A stretch of 64,000 bases of DNA, from positions 682,001-746,000 of the forward strand of contig NZ_PHUJ01000003.1 of the NCBI RefSeq assembly GCF_002813375.1, given 5' to 3'. The notes under the pieces are model-generated. The model had not been told where the DNA came from, searched no databases, and was given only the letters and a program-made list of their open reading frames with translations. The translations under genes and the position numbers were made by a program. Below, one piece after another: positions 16,532 through 24,358 of the stretch. This DNA is from Pseudonocardia alni. GTDB taxonomy: Bacteria > Actinomycetota > Actinomycetes > Mycobacteriales > Pseudonocardiaceae. Every line of letters begins with the position of its first letter. Position 1 is the first letter of the stretch.

Positions 16532-19500
16532 GATGCCCGGCGGCGGCGCCGGCAGCGGACCGGAGCTGTAGAGCCCGGAACGGTCCACATCGCGACGTTC
16601 CAGGGTCGGGGTGACCGCGTTCGGCCGGTACGGCTGGATCGCCTGCACCTTGCCCCAGTCCCGCCCCGGGTCGCCCTCGAGGTAGGTGGGCAGCTCGGTC
16701 TGCTTGCCGATCACGGTGATCCAGCCCAGTGGGCCACCGGCCTGCGGGGACGACCACCCCTCCCCGTCGGCACGCATCTGGCTGCCGTCGGCCTGCAGCC
16801 GGTAGGCGGGGACCTCGGCGACGCCGCCGGAGGTCCGGAACGGGTGCAGGCACGGGCTGGCGAGCGACACCGGGTACTCGAGGAACATCGGCTGGTCGCC
16901 CACGACCTGTGACAACGGCGCCAGCTGCGGCGCCCGCAGCGGCGCGATGGCGAGCCAGCCGTCGGCGCCGAGCGAGTTGTCCTGCACGACCATCCGGACC
17001 TCGGTGGCCGCTCGGGCGGTCTCGGGCAGGTCGAACCGCAGCTCGCGCCACGGCATCTCCTCCACCCGGCCGTCGTCGAGGGTGGTCTGCTCGACGACGC
17101 GGACCCGCCCGTCCGACAACCGTGTCGCGTACTGGACGGTGAGCCGGTTCCCGTTGCCCAGGCGCCCGGCTGCCGTGACGACCAGCGGCGTGGTGCCGGC
17201 GCGCTGCTCGGCGGTCAGCATCACCCACGGGGTTCGCAGGGTGCCGGTGTTGCGGTCGCTGCGGGGCACGTAGCTGCCGAACGCGGGTGCCGCGTCGCTG
17301 CCGAGCCCACCGGACAGGACGTACTCGAACCCGGAGGCGCCGGTGCCGCCGCCGGTCGGCGGGATCCCGTCGCGGACGAAGCCGCTGCCCCCGCTGTTGG
17401 GGTCGAGCAGCTGCGCGTCGGGGCTGTTGGCGGGGACCACCCCCGGGGCCAGCGGTGCCGGGGTCGAGGTCGGCTCCCCCGGCGGGGGCGGCGGCGCGAC
17501 GGTCGGGAGCAGCCCGGAGCGGGCCGGCGCGGCCATTCCGGTCGGCTCCGGGGCGGGGGGCAGCACGCCGTCGACGGGCCTGCGCTCGGCGAACACCTGG
17601 CTGGCGAGCCCGCAGGACCCGCCGAACGGGTGCGACAGCGCGTCGGCACCCATCGTCCACGTGCCGGAGCGGTCCTGGACGGCCGAGACCATCGACCACA
17701 CGTTGAACGTGACGAGCAGCCCGCACAGCACCGCCAGTGGCGCCGAGGTCAGCCGCAGCCGCCGGGTCGCCCGCAGCGCCGATGACGCGTCGCGGCGCCA
17801 GTCCCGGGCCCGGACCCAGCGCCCGAGCAGCGGGATCCGGCCCAGCGCGCGCTCGACACCCGCCAACTGGTCGGGGTGCCGCTCCTCGCGGATCCCGCGC
17901 AGGTGCTCGACCCCGGCCCCCGCGGCGAGCAGCAGCGCGACGAGCAGCAGGATCGTGGAGAGCTCGTAGCCGGCGACGGTGACCTGCTCGCCGGCCCAGG
18001 GCACGCCCCAGTTGTTCGTGTACCACCACAGGTTCGGCCCGGCCGCGGACAGCGCCGCCACCAGGAACACCGCGGACAGGAACGCGAGCCGGTTGCGCAG
18101 CGAGCGCAGGACGTCCGAGCCGGTGGCGATCGCGGCGAGCGCCACCATGCCCGAGCCCAGACCGACCAGGTCCCCGAAGTGGTGGGTCCACTTGGTCGGG
18201 GTGAGCGCGAAGATCAGCAGCGCGATCACGGTGCTGCCGATGAGGCGCTGGGCGGGCCCGAGCGCGGCACCGGGGATCCGGTTGCGCCGGATCAGCACGA
18301 CGACGCACGCCAGCAGGCAGAGGATGACCAGCAGGATCGGGAACCGACGGGCGATGGATCCGTCCGCGAGCCCCTCGAACAGGGGCGCGTAGCGCTGGGC
18401 GATCTCGGTGTACCAGGGCCAGTCCGGGCCGATGTCGGACCGCAGTCGGGTGGAGTCGACCACCGCTGCCCAGCTCTGGTCCGCCCAGGCGATCATCAGG
18501 ATCGCGGTGCCGGAGGCCAGCAGCGGGGCGAGAACGGGGACGGCGCCGACCGCCCGCACCCGGGCCGACAGCAGGTGCCACAGCGGACGCACGCCGGCGA
18601 TGAACGGCGCGATCGCGATCAGCCCGGCCGGGTTCGCCCCGACCGCCATCGACGCCGCGAACAGCCCCAGGGCGACCGGCAGCAGCCGCTGCAGGGCCAG
18701 CGCCCGCTCCACGCACACCAGGGCGAGCAGCGAGCACACGACGACGACCGGCTCGGGCCGCAGCCCGGAGTTGTAGGCCATCCAGAACGCCAGGAACACC
18801 ATCCCGGCGGCCCAGGTCGCCGCCCGCGAGCGGCGGGCCTGACGGCCCAGGCGCGGCAGCAGGCCCCGGGAGACCAGCCACCAGGCCATGATCCCCATCA
18901 GCACCGAGGGAAGCCGCAGCCACAGCAGCGAGTCCGAGACCCGCACCCACAGCGCGTAGAGATCGTAGAACCAGCCGAACGGCGCCTCCGCGGCGTCGTA
19001 CCAGCGGTAGTAGTTGCCGACGTAGCCCGAGGTCGGGACGTCGCGGACGATGCCGAGGGTGAACCCGTCGTCGGAGGTCTGGCCCCCGATCGCCGCCCAC
19101 CCGACCAGCACCACCGTGACGATCAGGTCGATCGGCCGGGGCCTCGCACGGGACCACCAGCGGCGCAGCCGCGGCGGCCACCGCCCGGCGAGACCGCCGA
19201 TGGCGTCGCGGCCCGCCCGGTGCGGGCTGCGGCCCAGGTGCCGGTCGACGCCGGCCAGCGCGAGCAGCGAGCCCAGCAGCGCCACCGCGGCGACGACGGT
19301 GGCCGCGGTCTTCCACACCGACGGGCTGGTGTCGAAGCGGGTGTCCGGGGTGATCCGGACCGCGGTGCCGGCCGTCGGGTCGAGCGCGGTGTCCAGGTCG
19401 GAGTAGATCCCCACGACCTGCGGCCGCAGGTCCCCCTCGAAGGTCTGCGCCCCGGAGCCCAGGTCGATCGTGGTGGACGTGCCGTCGGAGGTGATCCGGA

Positions 19501-19930
19501 CCTCCGACGGGCCGGCCCGCAGCGGCGCCGTCGCGAGCTGCTGGCCGCGGTCGACCAGCGCCAGCTGGCCGTCGGCGACGGTCAGGACCATCCCGGAGCG
19601 GGCGCCCTCCGGCGACTCCGGCGGGACGGTCGACAGCACCGTGGCGGAGCCGTCGGCGCGGTCGTCGAGGCTGCGGATCGCGTCGGCGGGGACGACCACC
19701 GACATCGTCTCCGGGCGCAGCGCGACCAGCGGCGCGTTGACGTCGGCGGTGCCGTCCGCCACCGACGGCCAGACGATCGTGGTCGTGTGCTGCACCACGG
19801 GCAGGAAGGGCACCGCGACGGCGAGCACGAACGCCAGGAGACCGAGCCGGCCCGCCCAGTGCAGGCGTCGACGGTCGCGGAGCGTGTCGACCGGAGCCGG
19901 CGCGGCGACCGTCGCTTCGGAGGTGAGCAC
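16514..19930 (-). CDS. emb: Arabinosyltransferase, EmbA/B/C family
   Basis: An 1138-residue GT53 arabinofuranosyltransferase that would extend arabinan of arabinogalactan or lipoarabinomannan using decaprenyl-phosphoryl-arabinose. It has an N-terminal membrane helix (about 27-45), an extracytoplasmic jelly-roll-like segment, then many membrane helices. The catalytic acidic pair is GQTSDDGF (D287, D288), followed by the family-typical YYRWYDAAEAPFGWFYDLYALW region with its Glu. The last ~400 residues form the soluble carbohydrate-binding region, with a Pro-rich insert (PTVAPPPPPGEPTSTPAP). GTG at 19930 gives the normal N-terminus. The window shows one emb gene, not an embCAB set. Which Emb this is cannot be decided. 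Confidence 0.92.
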   Translation of the reverse strand: MLTSEATVAAPAPVDTLRDRRRLHWAGRLGLLAFVLAVAVPFLPVVQHTTTIVWPSVADGTADVNAPLVALRPETMSVVVPADAIRSLDDRADGSATVLSTVPPESPEGARSGMVLTVADGQLALVDRGQQLATAPLRAGPSEVRITSDGTSTTIDLGSGAQTFEGDLRPQVVGIYSDLDTALDPTAGTAVRITPDTRFDTSPSVWKTAATVVAAVALLGSLLALAGVDRHLGRSPHRAGRDAIGGLAGRWPPRLRRWWSRARPRPIDLIVTVVLVGWAAIGGQTSDDGFTLGIVRDVPTSGYVGNYYRWYDAAEAPFGWFYDLYALWVRVSDSLLWLRLPSVLMGIMAWWLVSRGLLPRLGRQARRSRAATWAAGMVFLAFWMAYNSGLRPEPVVVVCSLLALVCVERALALQRLLPVALGLFAASMAVGANPAGLIAIAPFIAGVRPLWHLLSARVRAVGAVPVLAPLLASGTAILMIAWADQSWAAVVDSTRLRSDIGPDWPWYTEIAQRYAPLFEGLADGSIARRFPILLVILCLLACVVVLIRRNRIPGAALGPAQRLIGSTVIALLIFALTPTKWTHHFGDLVGLGSGMVALAAIATGSDVLRSLRNRLAFLSAVFLVAALSAAGPNLWWYTNNWGVPWAGEQVTVAGYELSTILLLVALLLAAGAGVEHLRGIREERHPDQLAGVERALGRIPLLGRWVRARDWRRDASSALRATRRLRLTSAPLAVLCGLLVTFNVWSMVSAVQDRSGTWTMGADALSHPFGGSCGLASQVFAERRPVDGVLPPAPEPTGMAAPARSGLLPTVAPPPPPGEPTSTPAPLAPGVVPANSPDAQLLDPNSGGSGFVRDGIPPTGGGTGASGFEYVLSGGLGSDAAPAFGSYVPRSDRNTGTLRTPWVMLTAEQRAGTTPLVVTAAGRLGNGNRLTVQYATRLSDGRVRVVEQTTLDDGRVEEMPWRELRFDLPETARAATEVRMVVQDNSLGADGWLAIAPLRAPQLAPLSQVVGDQPMFLEYPVSLASPCLHPFRTSGGVAEVPAYRLQADGSQMRADGEGWSSPQAGGPLGWITVIGKQTELPTYLEGDPGRDWGKVQAIQPYRPNAVTPTLERRDVDRSGLYSSGPLPAPPPGIPSPSR

Positions 19931-19983
19931 CGAACGACGGTAGCGGCCTCGCTCCGCGTGATCCGGGGAGCCCCCGGGGGTGA

Positions 19984-20646
19984 TCAGCCCACCGGGACGC
20001 GGTGCCGGTCGCGGAACCGCCTGCCCTGCAGCCACCACCCCAGCACACGGGTGATCCAGGGCAGCATCACGTACACCATGACCGGGGTCAGGACGATCGT
20101 CGTGACCGCCAGCCGCGGCACGACGGGCCAGTCCGCGAGCAGCGCGCCGAGGGTCACCGTGGCCAGGAGGTTCATCGGGAAGAAGACGAGCCAGATCGTC
20201 GTCGCCTGCTTCCAGCGCGGCGGTGTGACCTGGGGCGGGCCGGCCGTCTCCACCGCGGTGGGCTGGTCGAACCAGCCCTCGATCCCGGTGCGGCGCTCGG
20301 CCCGGGTCATCTCCGCCAGGCCCTGGGCGGACCCGAGCCACCAGCGGCGCTCGGGGCTCGCCTCCCAGCGCCCGAGCGACTCCGGGGAGTCGAAGCGGGC
20401 CAGCATGTGCCACTCGTCGGAGCCGTCGCGGCTGCGGACCCAGCCGCCGCCGAGGAAGCCGGGGAACCCCTCGGCCATGAGCAGGCCGGAGCGGATCCAG
20501 GCGGTCATCTCCGCGGCGTGACCGGGGTCGGCGCGACGGGTGAACGAGACCGTGACGGGGTCGCCGCCGGTCGGAACGGGAGCGGACGCGGCGGCGGGGG
20601 TGGTGCCGTCGGCCCGGTCGCGGGTGTCGAGGGACATGCCCGTCAT
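19984..20646 (-). CDS. ABM-like domain protein with C-terminal membrane segments
   Basis: A ~220-residue protein. Residues ~30-125 look like an antibiotic biosynthesis monooxygenase-type ferredoxin-like domain (VTVSFTRRADPG, MTAWIRSGLLMAEGFPGFLGGGW, DEWHMLARFDSPESLGRWEASPER). The C-terminal ~90 residues contain two hydrophobic helices (TTIWLVFFPMNLLATVTLGA and LAVTTIVLTPVMVYVML). This ABM-plus-two-helices layout is known in membrane proteins of unknown role. ATG at 20646 or at 20637 could be the start; neither has a strong ribosome binding site. It is cotranscribable with the emb gene but separated by 53 bases. Confidence 0.75.
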   Translation of the reverse strand: MTGMSLDTRDRADGTTPAAASAPVPTGGDPVTVSFTRRADPGHAAEMTAWIRSGLLMAEGFPGFLGGGWVRSRDGSDEWHMLARFDSPESLGRWEASPERRWWLGSAQGLAEMTRAERRTGIEGWFDQPTAVETAGPPQVTPPRWKQATTIWLVFFPMNLLATVTLGALLADWPVVPRLAVTTIVLTPVMVYVMLPWITRVLGWWLQGRRFRDRHRVPVG

Positions 20647-20749
20647 GGTGACCGCTGACCCGGCGGACTCCCAGCCCGGCCGCACGACATCACTCCGGGA
20701 CACTCTCCGGAGCCCGCTCCCCCGCCGTCCCGCGGCGAGAGGTCCCGCC

Positions 20750-21007
20750 GTGCCCGTACCCGTCCTGCGCCGGGCCACGGCCCGTGACGTGCCGGCCGTC
20801 GTCGCGCTGCGGGCACGGATCGAGGCCGGCCGGCGCGGCGACGGGCTCGGGGCGACCATGGTCCGGTACGCCGTCGACGAGGCCCGTCGACGTGGCGCGG
20901 CGCTCGTCCAGCTCACCTCCGACCGGTCCCGTACCGACGCCCACCGGTTCTACGAGCGCCTCGGGTTCCTCCGGACCCACGACGGCTTCAGCCTCCCCCT
21001 GATCTGA
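20750..21007 (+). pseudogene. GNAT acetyltransferase remnant with internal deletion
   Basis: An 85-residue open frame (GTG at 20750). The first ~20 residues (VLRRATARDVPAVVALRARI) match the first strand and helix of GNAT enzymes. The remainder (GDGLGATMVRYAVDEARRRGAALVQLTSDRSRTDAHRFYERLGF) matches acetyl-CoA motif A and motif B near the C-terminus. The ~60 residues that normally lie between, including strands 2-4, are missing, with the frame kept. The domain cannot fold normally, so it is most likely non-functional. Confidence 0.65.
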
Positions 21008-21082
21008 CGGCCGCTCCCCCGGGGCGGCCTCCGCCTTGTCGTGGCGGTTTGTGTGTCGTCGTTTCGTCGACATGAAGACAGC

Positions 21083-21099
21083 GTCAATGAAACATTGAC
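21083..21099. promoter_or_regulatory. 17-bp palindromic operator, copy 1
   Basis: GTCAATG-AAA-CATTGAC, 7-bp perfect arms. TCGACA at 21067-21072 lies 17 bases upstream of AAACAT (21090-21095), so the palindrome overlaps a possible -10. It is nearly identical to the copy at 21462-21478. Confidence 0.7.
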
Positions 21100-21347
21100 C
21101 ATAGAAGGAACAGGCCACCCCGTTGTCCGGCCCCGGGACCAGCAGCACCACCGGTGCCTCGAAGCCACGGGCATGCACCTCGCCTCGCCCTGCCCGCCTC
21201 CGGTACATCGGTCCGCGCCGCGCCCGCCGCGTCCGGGAGGTTCAGCGGGCACAGGACCGGTCTGGTCGTGCGTGTCCGCCGGATGCCGGGGCCCCCACCG
21301 CGGCGGTCCGCACAGGGCCGTACAGGGCGCTCCCAGCGCCTCCTGGG

Positions 21348-21392
21348 CCGACCGCCGGCGACGACTGGCACTCCGGCGTCGCCGGCGGTCGG
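21348..21392. other. 16-bp perfect inverted repeat (RNA hairpin or terminator)
   Basis: CCGACCGCCGGCGACG (21348-21363) and CGTCGCCGGCGGTCGG (21377-21392) are exact reverse complements around a 13-base loop. It could end a transcript starting at the first palindrome, or be part of a structured RNA. Confidence 0.6.
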
Positions 21393-21461
21393 CATTGCGG
21401 CCGTCGTGGCCCACTCCCCCGCGACACGCCGGTGTCGCGCAACGGTTGACCGCGCGTACGC

Positions 21462-21478
21462 GTCAATGAACCATTGAC
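21462..21478. promoter_or_regulatory. 17-bp palindromic operator, copy 2, 3 bases before an ATG
   Basis: GTCAATG-AAC-CATTGAC. TTGACC at 21446-21451 lies 17 bases before AACCAT (21469-21474). A start site about 7 bases after that hexamer would fall on or next to the ATG at 21482, suggesting a leaderless transcript whose promoter is covered by the operator. Confidence 0.7.
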
Positions 21479-21481
21479 ATC

Positions 21482-21913
21482 ATGAGGTACGAGGAAGCGC
21501 AGCGCTGGCTGGAACGGGCCGACCCCTCGATCGCGAAGAAGCGGGAGTCCATCACCGAACAACTGGACGGGATGAAGGGACGGGCGGCCGACGGCGTCCT
21601 CACCCACGACGGGGCGGCCGCCTGGTACGCCCTGGTGCAGGAGATGCGCCGGCTGGCCGACTACTACGAGCGCGACCTGATCCGCACCCTGCGGGCCGGC
21701 GGGATGACCTGGAAGGAGGTCGCCGACGCCGTCCAGGCCCAGCTGTCGAGCCGACAGGCGGCCCAGGCCAAGTGGAAACGCCTGGTCGACCCGACCCGGC
21801 GGACCACCAACGGGAACATGCGCCGCGGCGGACGTCCCCGCCAGGACCAGGTTCCCCGGCACGACGGGACCACGGAGCCGGACGGGAGCACCGGGCAGGA
21901 TCGGACGGAGTAG
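21482..21913 (+). CDS. Small HTH-like protein, probable autoregulator (143 aa)
   Basis: I do not recognise a named family. The 143-residue protein begins with a helical region (about 1-70) and has a likely helix-turn-helix at about 75-100 (MTWKEVADAVQAQLSSRQAA, then WKRLV), where WKEVADA and SRQAAQ resemble helices 2 and 3 of an HTH. The last ~40 residues are basic and then acidic, probably disordered. The ATG at 21482 lies 3 bases after a 17-bp palindrome that covers the putative promoter and leaves no room for a ribosome binding site. The protein is therefore likely translated from a leaderless mRNA and may repress itself; this is inference. Confidence 0.65.
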   Translation: MRYEEAQRWLERADPSIAKKRESITEQLDGMKGRAADGVLTHDGAAAWYALVQEMRRLADYYERDLIRTLRAGGMTWKEVADAVQAQLSSRQAAQAKWKRLVDPTRRTTNGNMRRGGRPRQDQVPRHDGTTEPDGSTGQDRTE

Positions 21914-22011
21914 CCACCCTTCCCCCGGACGGCCCTGTCCGGTGACGGTGCGCAACCTGCGGTGACCGTCGTCGTTGATCCTCGTGACGACGGCATCCGA
22001 GGAGGCGGCTG

Positions 22012-22968
22012 GTGGCTGGACAGGGCAACGACCGGCGCAGGTGGGCGGCGGTCGTCTCGATCGCGGTCGCGGTGTGCACGGTCGGCCTCGCGCTGGTCCC
22101 GCCCGCCCAGGCGGCGGCACCGGAGCCCGAGCAGGTCGCGTCGGTGCAGGACCTGCTGGACCCCTCCCCGCCCGGGTCGAACGACTGGGGCTGCCGGCCG
22201 TCGGAGGCGCACCCGGAGCCGGTCGTCCTCGTCCACGGCCTCTCGGCCAACCAGGGGAACAACTGGGCCTACATGGCCCCGCAGCTGGCCCAGCGCGGTT
22301 ACTGCGTGTTCTCCCTGACCTACGGCCGCAACCCCCTGGCCCCGCCGCCGCTGACCCAGGTCGGCGGGCTCGCCCCGATGGAGGACAGCGCCGCCGATCT
22401 CGCGGCGTTCGTCGACCGGGTCCGCGGGGCCACCGGTGCCGCGAAGGTCGACATCGTCGGCCACTCCGAGGGTTCGCTGATGCCGAACCACTACGTCCGG
22501 TTCCTCGGGGGCGCCGACGAGGTCCGGCGCTACGTCGGCCTGACACCGCTCTGGGACGGCACGAGCACCGCCGGGCTGGCGTTCCTCAACCGCACCGGCG
22601 AGCAGCTCGGCCTCGGCCCGGCCGTCGGCACCGTCCTCGACCCGCTGTGCGCGTCCTGCCGTCAGTTCCTGCACGGCTCGGACTTCCTGCAGCGCATGAA
22701 CTCCGACGGCGGACCCCGCGCCGACGGCGTCGACTACACGATGATCCTCACCCGCTACGACGAGCTGGTCGTCCCCTACACCTCGGGCCTGCTCGACGGC
22801 GCGCACAACATCGTCCTGCAGGACGGCTGCCCCACCGACCTCGCCGAGCACGTCGCCGTCGCGTTCGACCCGGTCACGCTGCAGCACGTGCTCAACGCGC
22901 TCGACCCCGCCCACGCGAACCCGGTGCGCTGCCTGCCGGTGGGCCCGGACGCACCCGCCGCGTCCTGA
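22012..22968 (+). CDS. Secreted lipase/esterase, alpha/beta hydrolase
   Basis: A 318-residue secreted hydrolase. It has an N-terminal signal peptide (basic NDRRR, hydrophobic core about 11-30, cleavage near AQAAA at 33-36). The oxyanion region is VVLVHGLSAN and the nucleophile elbow GHSEGS has Ser152. The rest resembles the LipA/Lip2 class of actinobacterial triacylglycerol lipases (LTYGRNPLAP, TPLWDGTST). Asp and His of the triad probably lie in the C-terminal third (for example the H of LLDGAHNIVLQDG or of LAEHVAVAF). Two pairs of Cys could form disulfides. GTG at 22012 follows GAGGAGG. Confidence 0.88.
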   Translation: MAGQGNDRRRWAAVVSIAVAVCTVGLALVPPAQAAAPEPEQVASVQDLLDPSPPGSNDWGCRPSEAHPEPVVLVHGLSANQGNNWAYMAPQLAQRGYCVFSLTYGRNPLAPPPLTQVGGLAPMEDSAADLAAFVDRVRGATGAAKVDIVGHSEGSLMPNHYVRFLGGADEVRRYVGLTPLWDGTSTAGLAFLNRTGEQLGLGPAVGTVLDPLCASCRQFLHGSDFLQRMNSDGGPRADGVDYTMILTRYDELVVPYTSGLLDGAHNIVLQDGCPTDLAEHVAVAFDPVTLQHVLNALDPAHANPVRCLPVGPDAPAAS

Positions 22969-22987
22969 CCGTGCCACGCTGTCGCCC

Positions 22988-23656
22988 GTGACGGCGGTGA
23001 CGACGGCGGAGGACCTGCTCGCGGCGGCCCGGGACGGCGTGGAGGTCGGCTCGGCCGTCCTCGACGAGACCGACCTGCGGGAGACCGACCTCGCCGGACT
23101 GGTCCTGCGGGGCGGTTCGCTCGCCGGGGCGGATCTGCGCGGCGTGCGGCTGGACCGGGCGCGGATCACCGGGACGTCGCTGGCCGGGGCCGATCTGCGC
23201 GAGGCGGACCTGACCGACGCCGTGCTCGGCGGGGTCGACCTGTCCGGGGCCCGGCTGGCCGGGGCGACCCTCGGCGACACCCGGTTCACCGGCTGCCGGA
23301 TGATCGGCACCGTCCTGCGCGGACTGCGTGGGCTGACGGCGTCGTTCGTCCTGGACGACTGCTCGCTGCAGCTGGCGGACCTGCGCGACGTGGCGATGCG
23401 GGGACTGCGGATCGCCGACTGCGACCTGTCCGAGGCCGACCTGTCCGGCGCCGACCTGCGCGACGTCCGGTTCGAGCGGTGCCGGCTGCGTGGCACGGTG
23501 CTGCGGTCCACCCGGCTCGACGGCGCCGACCTGCGGGGCTGCGACCTCGGCGAGGTCACCCCGGACACCCCGCGCGAGCTGCGCGGGGCGATCGTCTCCC
23601 CCACCCAGGCGGGCGCGATCTGCGCGGCGCTGGGACTGACGGTGCTCGAGCCGTAG
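22988..23656 (+). CDS. Pentapeptide repeat protein
   Basis: A 222-residue protein made mostly of A(D/N)LxX pentapeptide repeats (DLRETDLAGLVLRGGSLAGA, ADLREADLTDAVLGGVDLSG), which fold as a right-handed quadrilateral beta-helix. The repeats run from about residue 20 to 190, with a central irregular stretch (MIGTVLRGLRGLTASFVLDD). The C-terminal end (SPTQAGAICAALGLTVLEP) matches the capping segment seen in many actinobacterial members. Some relatives (MfpA, Qnr) protect DNA gyrase, but most have no known role; nothing here points specifically to gyrase. It starts 19 bases after the lipase stop. Confidence 0.88.
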   Translation: MTAVTTAEDLLAAARDGVEVGSAVLDETDLRETDLAGLVLRGGSLAGADLRGVRLDRARITGTSLAGADLREADLTDAVLGGVDLSGARLAGATLGDTRFTGCRMIGTVLRGLRGLTASFVLDDCSLQLADLRDVAMRGLRIADCDLSEADLSGADLRDVRFERCRLRGTVLRSTRLDGADLRGCDLGEVTPDTPRELRGAIVSPTQAGAICAALGLTVLEP

Positions 23657-23662
23657 GCCGGG

Positions 23663-24289
23663 TCAGCCGACGGGGCGGTCGAGGCCGCCGCGGCGCATCG
23701 CGTCCTCGACCTGGCCGGCGATCCACGGGTCCTCGTCGCACTGCGGTCCGGCCGCGGTGAGCGGGCCGAGCCGGACGACGTCCGCGGCGCGGCAGAGCGG
23801 CGAGGTGCCGGTGAACTCGTCGTCGCCGGTCGGCTCGTCGGGCACGACGGGACGCGAGACGTCCGCGACCCGGTCCTGCCGGGCCGCCTCGTCGCGGTGG
23901 TAGGCGGCGAGCTCGGCGTCCCCGGCGGCGCGGGCCGCGTCGGCCCGGGCCCGTGCCTGGTCGCGCAGCTCGGCGGCCACGGTGCTGACCCGGCCCGCGG
24001 TCCGTGCGTCGCCCGCCCGGGTGGCGGCGTCGCGGGCCCCGCCGACGGCGTCCAGCACGATCTCGCCGCCTCCGGGGACAGCGACGGCGTCGGTCGCATC
24101 GGCCGCTGTGCCGTCGACCGCTGTGCCATCGGCGGCTGCGGCGGTGGGGGTGATGTCCCGGGCCGGGTCCGTGTCGTCGGCGCCACCGACGAGGGCGACC
24201 GCCAGACCGGCACCGCCGACCAGCGGGACGGTGCCGAGCAGGGCCAGGCGGCCCGGCGTGGTGCGTGGACGTCGGTGCCGTGCGCTCAT
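23663..24289 (-). CDS. Single-pass secreted/membrane protein A of a tandem trio
   Basis: I do not recognise a family. The 208-residue protein starts MSARHRRPR, has one hydrophobic helix (about 15-34, LALLGTVPLVGGAGLAVALV), a Thr/Ala/Asp-rich disordered section, a predicted coiled region (AAELRDQARARADAARAAGD) and a C-terminal part with two Cys (SPLC, GPQC). ATG at 24289 has GGAGG 6 bases upstream. It is the first of three consecutive minus-strand genes whose products share an N-terminal RHR motif, a single membrane helix and a low-complexity extracytoplasmic part. Confidence 0.65.
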   Translation of the reverse strand: MSARHRRPRTTPGRLALLGTVPLVGGAGLAVALVGGADDTDPARDITPTAAAADGTAVDGTAADATDAVAVPGGGEIVLDAVGGARDAATRAGDARTAGRVSTVAAELRDQARARADAARAAGDAELAAYHRDEAARQDRVADVSRPVVPDEPTGDDEFTGTSPLCRAADVVRLGPLTAAGPQCDEDPWIAGQVEDAMRRGGLDRPVG

Positions 24290-24358
24290 CGTGATCGCCT
24301 CCTGCACTGTCGGTAGCCGGAGCCGGAGGGGCTCAAACCTGCCGAGCCCGGCCGGGCC

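Larger units (their letters stand above)
21008..21481. other. 474-base gene-free stretch with two operators and a large hairpin
   Basis: No credible protein-coding frame is seen on either strand; open frames here are Arg/Pro-rich and lack ribosome binding sites of good spacing. It holds a GC-rich hairpin just after the GNAT remnant, a 17-bp palindrome at 21083-21099, a 16-bp perfect stem at 21348-21392, a 7-bp stem GCGACAC/GTGTCGC at 21421-21438, and a second copy of the palindrome at 21462-21478. A transcript starting at the first palindrome and ending near the 16-bp stem would be about 290 bases. Confidence 0.55.

Noticed and set aside
16494-20048. An 1184-codon open frame on the minus strand overlapping emb
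   Set aside because: Same strand but different frame from the clear Emb protein; composition Arg/Gly/Ala without membrane segments.
21123-21449. A 108-codon frame starting with TTG after the first palindrome
   Set aside because: TTG start, ribosome binding site 12 bases away, Arg/Pro-rich composition with no domain; the region is better explained as non-coding.
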